Positions 7,697 through 15,364 of a stretch of DNA of 64,000 nt are shown here, piece after piece. The notes beneath the pieces are model-generated. The model searched no databases and was not told the DNA's origin. It was given only the letters and a program-made list of their open reading frames with translations. Location: contig CANMKX010000007.1 in the NCBI GenBank assembly GCA_947498595.1, forward strand, positions 1-64,000. Direction: 5' to 3'. The stretch's first letter is position 1. Each line of letters opens with the position of its first letter. Position numbers and translations under genes: made by a program. This DNA is from an uncultured Aquimarina sp. (GTDB lineage Bacteria > Bacteroidota > Bacteroidia > Flavobacteriales > Flavobacteriaceae).

Positions 7697-8281
7697 TTAA
7701 TTTGTTAAAACGATATTATGCTTCTCTATAACTTTACGTAAATTGATTAATGCGTAACGCATTCTCCCTAAAGCAGTATTAATACTTACTCCTGTTTTTT
7801 CTGAAATTTCTTTAAAACTCATATCTCTATACATGCGCATCATTAAAACCTCTTTTTGATCTTCAGGTAACTCATCAATTAGTTTACGAATATCACTTTC
7901 GACTTGATTTTTAATTAATCTATGCTCTGCATTTAAAGATCCATCACTTATAATTGAAAAAATACTAAATTCTCCATTGTCTTCAAACTTTGGCATACGA
8001 TTGTCTTTTCTAAAATGATCTATTACCAAATTGTGAGCAATACGCATAACCCAAGGTAAAAATTTACCTTCTTCATTATAACGCCCTTTTTTAAGGGTAT
8101 TAATTACTTTTATAAAAGTATCTTGAAAAATATCTTCAGAAATATCGCGATCAAACACTTTTGAATAGATAAAACTATAAATACGTTGCTTATGTCTTTC
8201 AATTAATATAGCAAGCGCTTCTTCATTACCTTTAATATAGTCACTTACGAGTACAGCATCAGAGAGAGTAGTGCATTTCAT
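7697..8281 (-). CDS. ECF-type RNA polymerase sigma factor
   Basis: The 194-aa protein has the two ECF domains. Region 2 spans about residues 20-95 (DRDISEDIFQDTFIKVINTL, then GKFLPWVMRIAHNLVIDHFR). Region 4 spans about 130-185 (LPEDQKEVLMMRMYRDMSFKEIS, EKTGVSINTALGRMRYALINLRK), with a helix-turn-helix that reads the -35/-33 element. No anti-sigma gene is adjacent, unlike many ECF systems, so its control is unknown. The small 47-aa gene lies directly downstream and may be co-transcribed. uvrA is divergent at 8520; a shared stress response is possible, but the sequence does not show it. Confidence 0.93.
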   Translation of the reverse strand: MKCTTLSDAVLVSDYIKGNEEALAILIERHKQRIYSFIYSKVFDRDISEDIFQDTFIKVINTLKKGRYNEEGKFLPWVMRIAHNLVIDHFRKDNRMPKFEDNGEFSIFSIISDGSLNAEHRLIKNQVESDIRKLIDELPEDQKEVLMMRMYRDMSFKEISEKTGVSINTALGRMRYALINLRKVIEKHNIVLTN

Positions 8282-8487
8282 ACTATTACTTTTTTAGTTC
8301 TACAATGTAGATTAGGGTTATTTATAATACGTTTAAAAAAGTAATAATATATCTATAGGCGATGCTTTTAAGATTGCGTTAATGAATTGCTAATATAGCA
8401 ACAAAATTGAAAAAACAAGCATGTTTTGTTAATTTTTTTAACTGCAACCTCCTATTTAGAATACTTCAAATACTGCTAATGATTGAT

Positions 8488-8495
8488 TATCTTTG
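8488..8495 (+). promoter_or_regulatory. Likely uvrA -7 promoter box
   Basis: TATCTTTG matches the Bacteroidota consensus TAnnTTTG and lies 25 bp before the uvrA start. No clear TTG at -33 was found. Confidence 0.5.
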
Positions 8496-8519
8496 ACGCT
8501 TTGACGGTAATTCATAAAG

Positions 8520-11303
8520 ATGATTCAAGACATAACAAAAGTAGATCCAAAAGATAATATTATTATTAAAGGTGCTAAGCTTCATAATTTAAAAAATATT
8601 GACACTATCATTCCTCGTAACAAACTTGTAGTAATTACAGGTTTATCCGGTTCTGGTAAATCTAGTTTAGCTTTTGACACTTTATATGCTGAAGGACAAC
8701 GTAGATACGTAGAGAGTTTATCATCTTATGCTCGTCAATTTTTAGGCCGTTTAAACAAGCCTAAAGTCGATTATATAAAAGGTATTGCTCCTGCAATAGC
8801 AATCGAACAAAAAGTAAATTCAACAAATCCAAGGTCTACCGTAGGTACTACAACAGAGATATATGATTATTTAAAATTATTATTTGCGCGGATTGGTAAA
8901 ACATATTCTCCTATATCTAATAACGAAGTAAAAAAAGATACTGTTACAGATGTTGTTGATTTTGTCAACTCATATGACGAAGGTGCTAAATTACTTCTCC
9001 TCTCTCCTATTCATGTAGAAGAAGGTCGAACTATTGAGGAGAAAATAAAAGTTTTACAACAACAAGGATATGCCCGAATTAAACTTAATGATACCGTTCA
9101 TAGAATCGACGATACGTATACAATAGAAAAAAATGCTACTATTCACTTAGTCGTAGATCGTATCATTAAACGCGACAATGAAGATTTTTTCAATCGATTG
9201 GCAGATGCGATTAATACTGCTTTTTATGAAGGGAAAGGTGTTTGTTATATCGAGAGTCTAGCAGATCATTCTATTCGTGAGTTTAGTAATAAATTTGAAT
9301 TAGATGGTATTTCATTCCTGGAGCCAAATATCCATCTTTTTAGCTTTAATAATCCATACGGTGCTTGTCAAAAATGCGAAGGATATGGAGATGTGGTTGG
9401 TATTGATGAAGAACTTGTTATTCCTAATACTTCTATCAGTATTTTTGAAGGAGCTGTTGCTCCATGGAAAGGAGAAAGTATGAGTTGGTATAAAGATCAA
9501 TTAATCAAACATGCCTATAAATTCGATTTTCCTATACACAAACCATATTTTGAACTTTCTGAAGCGCAAAAAAATGTTTTATGGGAAGGAAATGAGTTTT
9601 TTGAAGGAATTAATCAATTCTTTGAAGAATTAGAAGCCAAAGCTTATAAAATTCAAAATCGTGTAATGTTATCTCGTTATAGAGGTAAAACTAAATGTAA
9701 TAGTTGTAAAGGAAAACGATTACGTGTAGAAGCTAATTATGTAAAAATAAACCAAAAAACATTAACCGATCTTGTTGAAAGTCCGTTAAACGAATTGGTT
9801 GATTTTTTTAACTCACTAACTTTAAGTGATCATGATGCTCAAATAGCCAAAAGATTACTCAAAGAAATCAATTCTAGATTACAGTTTTTAAGCAATGTAG
9901 GTTTAGATTATTTAACGCTTAATCGTAAATCTAACACACTCTCTGGAGGAGAATCTCAACGAATTAATTTGGCGACATCTCTAGGCAGTAGTTTAGTTGG
10001 ATCTATGTATATTCTTGACGAACCAAGCATAGGTTTACATCCAAAAGATACCGAAAAATTAATTAAAGTTTTAATCTCTTTAAGAGACTTAGGTAATACC
10101 GTAATTGTAGTAGAACATGATGAAGATATCATGAAAGCTGCTGATGAGATTATTGATATTGGTCCTGAGGCAGGGACTTATGGTGGTGAAGTAGTCGCTA
10201 CAGGTACTTTTAAACAAATTCTTGCTTCTAGTTCGCTTACCGCAAAGTATCTTAATGAAGAAATGAAAATCGAAGTTCCTAAAAAGAGACGAAAGTTTAA
10301 ATATCATATCGATATTATTGGAGCTAGAGAGAATAATTTAAAAAATATTGATGTAACATTACCTCTGGGCGTATTCACGGCAGTTACTGGAGTTTCTGGA
10401 AGTGGAAAAAGTACTTTGATTAAAAAAATAGTATATCCTGCTATGCTAAAAGAAACTGGAGGATACGGTGAAAAAGCTGGTGATTTTACAGCTATTAAAG
10501 GTAATTTTAGCACTGTAAAACATATAGAATTTGTTGATCAAAATCCTATAGGTAGATCTTCTCGATCTAATCCAGTTACTTATATAAAAGCCTATGATGA
10601 TATCCGATCATTATTAGCTTCTCAAAAACTTTCTGGTATCAGAAATTACAAACCAAAACATTTTTCTTTTAATGTTGATGGTGGACGATGCGAAACTTGT
10701 AAAGGCGAAGGTGAAGTTACTATTGAAATGCAATTTATGGCTGATGTACATCTTGAATGTGAAACTTGTAGCGGAAAACGTTTCAAGAAAGATGTGTTAG
10801 AAGTCACTTTTGAAGGCAAAAATATAGATGATATCTTAAAATTGACAATTGACAATGCTATTGACTTTTTTACAGAACATAAACAGCCTAAGATTACCAG
10901 AAAATTACAACCTCTTCAAGATGTAGGGTTAGGGTATGTGCAATTGGGACAAAGTTCTTCTACGCTATCTGGAGGAGAAGCACAACGAATTAAATTAGCT
11001 TCTTTTCTTGTTAAAGGTACTACAAAGGAAAAGGCCTTATTTATTTTTGATGAACCAACAACGGGGCTTCATTTTCACGATATTCAAAAATTATTAAAAT
11101 CATTTAATGAGTTAATCGCAAAAGGGCATTCTATTATCGTTATTGAGCATAATCTAGATCTTGTAAAATGCGCCGATTATATCATTGATTTGGGACAAGA
11201 AGGTGGTAAAAATGGAGGTCAAATTATTGCTTTTGGAACTCCTGAAGAAGTTATTAAGGTAAAAGAATCTTATACGGCAGCATATCTTAAAGATAAATTA
11301 TGA
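8520..11303 (+). CDS. uvrA: Excinuclease ABC subunit UvrA
   Basis: The 927-aa protein is the damage-recognition ATPase of nucleotide excision repair, which loads UvrB on DNA. Two ABC ATPase halves are visible. The first has Walker A GLSGSGKS near residue 40 and signature LSGGESQR near 475; the second has GVSGSGKS near 623 and LSGGEAQR near 817. Zinc modules are seen at CQKCEGYGD (about 283), CNSCKGKR (about 398) and CETCKGEGE...CETCSGKRF (about 723-755). The length is typical. The start is supported by the promoter at 8488 and by homology beginning with IIIKGAKLHNLKNID. Flavobacteria often have two UvrA paralogues; which this is cannot be told here. A peroxiredoxin-like gene follows after 81 bp. 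Confidence 0.97.
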   Translation: MIQDITKVDPKDNIIIKGAKLHNLKNIDTIIPRNKLVVITGLSGSGKSSLAFDTLYAEGQRRYVESLSSYARQFLGRLNKPKVDYIKGIAPAIAIEQKVNSTNPRSTVGTTTEIYDYLKLLFARIGKTYSPISNNEVKKDTVTDVVDFVNSYDEGAKLLLLSPIHVEEGRTIEEKIKVLQQQGYARIKLNDTVHRIDDTYTIEKNATIHLVVDRIIKRDNEDFFNRLADAINTAFYEGKGVCYIESLADHSIREFSNKFELDGISFLEPNIHLFSFNNPYGACQKCEGYGDVVGIDEELVIPNTSISIFEGAVAPWKGESMSWYKDQLIKHAYKFDFPIHKPYFELSEAQKNVLWEGNEFFEGINQFFEELEAKAYKIQNRVMLSRYRGKTKCNSCKGKRLRVEANYVKINQKTLTDLVESPLNELVDFFNSLTLSDHDAQIAKRLLKEINSRLQFLSNVGLDYLTLNRKSNTLSGGESQRINLATSLGSSLVGSMYILDEPSIGLHPKDTEKLIKVLISLRDLGNTVIVVEHDEDIMKAADEIIDIGPEAGTYGGEVVATGTFKQILASSSLTAKYLNEEMKIEVPKKRRKFKYHIDIIGARENNLKNIDVTLPLGVFTAVTGVSGSGKSTLIKKIVYPAMLKETGGYGEKAGDFTAIKGNFSTVKHIEFVDQNPIGRSSRSNPVTYIKAYDDIRSLLASQKLSGIRNYKPKHFSFNVDGGRCETCKGEGEVTIEMQFMADVHLECETCSGKRFKKDVLEVTFEGKNIDDILKLTIDNAIDFFTEHKQPKITRKLQPLQDVGLGYVQLGQSSSTLSGGEAQRIKLASFLVKGTTKEKALFIFDEPTTGLHFHDIQKLLKSFNELIAKGHSIIVIEHNLDLVKCADYIIDLGQEGGKNGGQIIAFGTPEEVIKVKESYTAAYLKDKL

Positions 11304-11384
11304 TTTTAACAAAAATGTAATATTCTTAAGCGTAAGTTATGCTCTCTTTTTCGGCTAAAAGTATTTAATCGTAAAACTATACTC

Positions 11385-12023
11385 ATGTCATTAACTGATG
11401 CTTTAAAAGCACATGCAGATCAGTCTGCTCAAAAAATACCACAATCTCTTCAAACTGTTATGAAAACAGCTACAAAAGAGTTGGATGAAAGTGGTATTCT
11501 TGAGTTAGCATTAAAAACTGGGGATCAAATACCTGAAATTACATTACCTAATAGTATGGGAAATCAAATTTCTATACAAAATATATTAAAAGACAAAAAC
11601 ATCGTATTAACCTTTTACAGAGGTGGTTGGTGTCCTTATTGTAATTTAGAATTAAAAGCTTTACAAGATGCTTTACCACAGCTAAAGTCTTCTAATGCTA
11701 CTCTAGTTGCTATTACACCTGAAACTCCTGACAATTCATTATCTACAGCTGAAAAAAATGCATTAGACTTTGAAATATTAACTGATGCAAATAATACTAT
11801 TGCTAGAGCTTTTGGATTGGTTTTTAAATTGCCAGAAAATCTTGTTTCTGTTTATAAAGATTTTAATATCGATTTGATTAAAAGTAATGGAGATGCTTCT
11901 CAAGAATTGCCTTTAGCCGCAACTTATATTATAGACACTTCTGGTAAAATCATCTATGATTTTGTTAGTGTTGACTATAAACTTAGAGCTGATCCTGCTG
12001 ATATTCTTGCTGTATTACAATAA
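11385..12023 (+). CDS. Peroxiredoxin-like AhpC/TSA family protein
   Basis: The 212-aa protein has a thioredoxin fold with active-site block TFYRGGWCPYCNLELKAL (about residues 75-92). The CPYC pair replaces the usual peroxiredoxin PxxxTxxC. The core continues with VAITPETPDNS, EILTDANNTIARAFGLVF and the C-terminal AATYIIDTSGKIIYDFVS strand. Such proteins are classed as peroxiredoxin-like; reductase or peroxidase activity with a disulfide between the two Cys is plausible. The first 60 residues form a helical extension (SLTDALKAHADQSAQKIPQS). There is no signal peptide, so it is cytosolic. It has its own terminator at 12035. Confidence 0.85.
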   Translation: MSLTDALKAHADQSAQKIPQSLQTVMKTATKELDESGILELALKTGDQIPEITLPNSMGNQISIQNILKDKNIVLTFYRGGWCPYCNLELKALQDALPQLKSSNATLVAITPETPDNSLSTAEKNALDFEILTDANNTIARAFGLVFKLPENLVSVYKDFNIDLIKSNGDASQELPLAATYIIDTSGKIIYDFVSVDYKLRADPADILAVLQ

Positions 12024-12034
12024 TATAATTCAAA

Positions 12035-12072
12035 AAAATTCCCTAAATGAGTATTCATTTAGGGAATTTTAA
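12035..12072. terminator. Intrinsic terminator between convergent genes
   Basis: A perfect 16-bp stem (12035-12050 with 12055-12070) with a 4-base loop. It serves the plus gene ending at 12023 and probably the minus gene ending at 12077. Confidence 0.85.
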
Positions 12073-12076
12073 AACT

Positions 12077-13198
12077 CTAATTAATATTTTTCTTAAAAGT
12101 TCTTCGTTTTTTATGCAATTCGTGATCGTAACCATTCCAAAGTGCTTGAATTGCTTTGTTTTCTTCAAGCTCAGGATTTGTTTCAACAATTTTGATTCCG
12201 TTTCTGAGAAATGTTTCATTCATTTCTTTAAAAATTAAAGCTGTAATTCCCTTATTCTGAAATTTAGGATCAACACCTATTAGATAAAATGCAGCTGTAT
12301 CATTAGTACGCTGCGCTTTTAATAAGTGTAAAAAACCAAATGGGAACATTTTTCCATTCATTTTCTTTAATGCCTTTGAAAAAGATGGCATTACTATAGC
12401 AAAGGCTATTAATTTTCCTTTTTCATCTGCAATACATGTAATATAGTCTGGATTAACATATTGAATATATTTATCCTTATAAGTATTAACCTGGTATTGT
12501 TGAATAGGTACAAATGTTTGCAAGACACTATATGTTTCATTTAGTAATGCAAACATATCGTCAACATAAGGGATTATCTCCTTTGTGTTTTTAAATTTTA
12601 ATACCTTTAAATTATAGCGTTCTTTTATAATTGCAGAAAACTTCAGTACTTTTTCTTTGATAGATTCTGGTGTTTTTATTCGGTATTCTACCCAAGTAGC
12701 AGCCGGTTCAAAGCTTAACGCTTCCATATGTTCTTGGTAATACGGATAATTATACCAAGTAATCATCGTGTTTAGTTCTTCAAAACCTTCTATTAAAAGT
12801 CCTGCTTTATCCATATTTGAAAAACCAACTGGACCTTCAATAAACTCTAATTGATGTTTCTTACCATAGTCTATTACGGTATTTAATAAAGCTTTAGTCA
12901 CTTCAATATCATCAATTGCATCAAACCAACCGAATCTGACTTTAGATTTTTTTTGGTCATTAATTTCTATCCAATTAACGATCGCTGCAATACGCCCAAC
13001 AATTTCTCCATCTTTAAACGCCAAGAAAAAAGCGGCCTCAGCATTTTTGAATACTGGGTTTTTTTTGGGGTTCATAGTATCTAATTCCTCTTTTATGATA
13101 GGAGGAACATAGTACGGACAATCTTTATATAAATGAAAAGGAAATTTAACAAACTTTGTTAAATCTCCCTTAGAAGTAATTTCTTTTATATTAATCAT
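12077..13198 (-). CDS. GNAT-fold N-acetyltransferase-like protein
   Basis: The 373-aa protein has two GNAT-like halves. The first (about residues 1-180) has FFLAFKDGEIVGRIAAIVN, the strand pair before an acetyl-CoA loop. The second (about 195-373) has ITCIADEKGKLIAFAIVMPS and AAFYLIGVDPKFQNKGITALIF, in which QNKG resembles the Q/RxxGxG/A acetyl-CoA-binding loop. Flavobacterial homologues of this length are usually left without a substrate. It is cytosolic. It lies downstream of the barrel gene at 13285 on the same strand, but an 86-bp AT-rich gap makes a separate promoter likely. The substrate is unknown. Confidence 0.75.
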   Translation of the reverse strand: MINIKEITSKGDLTKFVKFPFHLYKDCPYYVPPIIKEELDTMNPKKNPVFKNAEAAFFLAFKDGEIVGRIAAIVNWIEINDQKKSKVRFGWFDAIDDIEVTKALLNTVIDYGKKHQLEFIEGPVGFSNMDKAGLLIEGFEELNTMITWYNYPYYQEHMEALSFEPAATWVEYRIKTPESIKEKVLKFSAIIKERYNLKVLKFKNTKEIIPYVDDMFALLNETYSVLQTFVPIQQYQVNTYKDKYIQYVNPDYITCIADEKGKLIAFAIVMPSFSKALKKMNGKMFPFGFLHLLKAQRTNDTAAFYLIGVDPKFQNKGITALIFKEMNETFLRNGIKIVETNPELEENKAIQALWNGYDHELHKKRRTFKKNIN

Positions 13199-13284
13199 AT
13201 ACTTTAACTAAGTAAGGCAAATATAAAACCCTTTTGTTAATTATTAACTAATAATTGTATATCAATTCTTGATATTTTTAGTAC

Positions 13285-14958
13285 TTATTCATCTTCTTCA
13301 TTTCCATTATCTGCATTTTCTTTTTCTTCCTTTTTACGCTTCTTTTCTTCAGCCTTCTTACGCTTTTCTTCTTCTTTTTTACGCTTCTTTTCTTCTTTAC
13401 GCTTACGCTTTTCTTCAGCTTTCTTACGTTTTTCTTCTTCTTTTTTACGTTTCTTTTCAGCTTTCTCCTGTTCTTTCTCTTCATCTTCTGTCAAAAACTC
13501 TCGATCCAATGCAGCCAATTCTTCGTCAATACTTCTTAATTCTTCATTAACTTCTTCTGACTTCTCTTCTTTTTTTGCAGGAGTATTATTGCTTTTTTGA
13601 TCGTCTTTCTTTTCTCCATTATCTTTTTCTTCTTCCTTCTCTATTTGATCAAGCTCGGCATCAATTTCATCTATTAACTTTTGCTTTCTTTTCTCTTCTT
13701 TCTTTGCTTCTTTTTCTGCCTTTTTAGCATCTTTAGCCTCTTGTTTTAAACGCTTTTTCTCTTCTTTACGGCGCTTTTTCTCTTCTTTTTTAGATAGCTT
13801 TTCGTTTTCTATTCGTTCTCTTTCTAATCTTAACTCAGTACGTTTGGTATCCAAATCGGTATCGATATTAGATCTAAGGCTGTCATTTTCAAACTGATTA
13901 ATAAATTCTCTCTTACCTTTCTTCTCTATTTTTTCTTCCCCATCTTCATTTTCATCATCTTCTTCATCATCATCTCTATTATTTTTTTCTTCTTCGTTTT
14001 CTCCTTCTTCTTTATTTTCTAATTCTTCGTCCTTTTTAATTCCAGATTCTAACCCTTCTTTTTCAATAATTTCATCTTTCTTGTGCCAATCAAATCGATA
14101 GGCTCCTCCAAAACTAACTGTAAACCTAGAAGGTGTATCTTTAAAATTTGTTGCTACATTAACATCTACTTGCAGGTTTTTATTAAACAAATAAGCTCCT
14201 CCAGCTCTTAATATATCATCACTATAAAAATCACTCTTTTGCCCTTGATATTCTGCAAATGCAGCCCATTTTTCATTAAATGTATGCGTTCCAGTAATAA
14301 TCCACCCAAATGTTGGCGCTTCTGTTGTTATTTTATCTATAATTAAATTCGTTACTAATACCCAGTTACCTTTATAAGAGGTTGCCCAATTATTTTGTGC
14401 AGCTATTACTATTTTAGGGCTCACTGTAGCATCATTCTCAAAAGTAAATGGATTGTCTTTTGTAATAATATTAGCTCCTGCAAAAACGGATACTGCAGGT
14501 ATTAATGTTTTCCATTTAAATTTATGCTGTGCTTTCCAACTATTTAAGTTTACTGAATCTTTTTTTGGATTTTTATAAGGATCATAAATTAAATACTTTG
14601 CTCCTAATGTGTTTACTACAAAATTTGATTGTTTGATTTTATCTTCACTCCCACCTCTTGGTATTGTTAATGTTTGGCTTCTAAAACTTCCTGTAAGACT
14701 TACTTCTAATTGCTCAAAAAAAGCACCATATCTCGCTGCATAGTCAAAATCTAGCGCATTTGTTTTGGTATTTAACAGATCATGTTTTTGTTTATCTATA
14801 CCAAATCCTGCTTCAAATTGTAGTACATTATTCCCTACAGAAAACGCTCCTATAGAAGTTCCTGGACGATTGGTATTAATCGTTTCTGTATATTGACCAT
14901 TTGCTGATATATATATTAAAAATATAAACAGATAGTGTAGTAGATACTTAGGATTCAT
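13285..14958 (-). CDS. Outer-membrane beta-barrel protein with giant K/E-rich tail
   Basis: I start at the ATG at 14958, which gives a clean signal peptide (MNPKYLLHYLFIFLIYISANG); an ATG seven codons upstream (14979) is the alternative. About residues 20-290 look like a transporter/MetA-pathway-type barrel: alternating strands, NTNRPGTSIGAFSVGNNVLQFEAGFG at the start, and HTFNEKWAAFAEYQGQ and GGAYLFNKNLQVDVNVATNF near the end. From about residue 293 the protein turns into some 265 residues of Lys, Glu, Asp and Arg. This includes near-identical KRKKEEEKRKKAEEKRK-type repeats and shorter acidic linkers. Such sequence favours coiled coil or a single long alpha helix. The DNA here is a purine/pyrimidine-biased imperfect repeat (about 13320-13470). 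The role of the tail is unknown. Confidence 0.8.
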   Translation of the reverse strand: MNPKYLLHYLFIFLIYISANGQYTETINTNRPGTSIGAFSVGNNVLQFEAGFGIDKQKHDLLNTKTNALDFDYAARYGAFFEQLEVSLTGSFRSQTLTIPRGGSEDKIKQSNFVVNTLGAKYLIYDPYKNPKKDSVNLNSWKAQHKFKWKTLIPAVSVFAGANIITKDNPFTFENDATVSPKIVIAAQNNWATSYKGNWVLVTNLIIDKITTEAPTFGWIITGTHTFNEKWAAFAEYQGQKSDFYSDDILRAGGAYLFNKNLQVDVNVATNFKDTPSRFTVSFGGAYRFDWHKKDEIIEKEGLESGIKKDEELENKEEGENEEEKNNRDDDEEDDENEDGEEKIEKKGKREFINQFENDSLRSNIDTDLDTKRTELRLERERIENEKLSKKEEKKRRKEEKKRLKQEAKDAKKAEKEAKKEEKRKQKLIDEIDAELDQIEKEEEKDNGEKKDDQKSNNTPAKKEEKSEEVNEELRSIDEELAALDREFLTEDEEKEQEKAEKKRKKEEEKRKKAEEKRKRKEEKKRKKEEEKRKKAEEKKRKKEEKENADNGNEEDE

Positions 14959-15057
14959 GGGTACTGTATTTGGTTTCAAATATAGAGGATTTTATTATTT
15001 TTTGACGTTACGATTCTTTAATTATAAACGGAGTTCCTTATTTTTGAAAAAAAAAAC

Positions 15058-15339
15058 ATGCAGTACGCGTCATTTACAGGTGTAGTGAAATTTATTCTAG
15101 TCATTTTATTAATCTATTATGGATTAAAGATTATAACGCGTTTTTTTGGTCCTCTATTGCTCAAATACATAACAAAGAAAGCTGGAGAACGTTTTCAGCA
15201 GCAATTTGGCCAATTTAACCAACAAAAAAACACCTCAAATTCTTCTCAAGAAGAAATTACTATCGAGAAAAAAACGAAATCTACTAGTACTTCAAAAAAT
15301 ACAGTTGGAGAGTACATCGATTACGAAGAAATAGATTAA
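15058..15339 (+). CDS. DUF4834 family small membrane protein
   Basis: The 93-aa protein has one N-terminal hydrophobic helix (about residues 9-30, VVKFILVILLIYYGLKIITRFFGPLLL). An amphipathic stretch (AGERFQQQFGQFNQQ) follows, then a Ser/Thr/Lys-rich linker and the acidic end GEYIDYEEID. This is the pattern of flavobacterial DUF4834 proteins, which have no known function. It is divergent from the barrel gene at 14958. The YfhO-family gene starts 25 bp after its stop codon, so it is likely the first gene of that operon. Confidence 0.8.
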   Translation: MQYASFTGVVKFILVILLIYYGLKIITRFFGPLLLKYITKKAGERFQQQFGQFNQQKNTSNSSQEEITIEKKTKSTSTSKNTVGEYIDYEEID

Positions 15340-15364
15340 TTTGCACAAAACTAATATTGAATAT

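Noticed and set aside
13320-13470. CRISPR-like or satellite repeat in the K/E tail DNA
   Set aside because: The units are imperfect codon repeats (AAA/GAA/CGT) in frame with the protein, with no unique spacers.
13278-13550. Open frames opposite and overlapping the K/E tail
   Set aside because: They are caused by the purine-biased repeat DNA. The barrel frame has a signal peptide and a coherent body; the others are only Lys/Arg or Leu/Phe runs.
15341-15364. TTG start for the YfhO-family gene
   Set aside because: It begins 2 bp after the previous stop codon. The ATG at 15365 fits the first membrane helix and leaves room for a translation signal.
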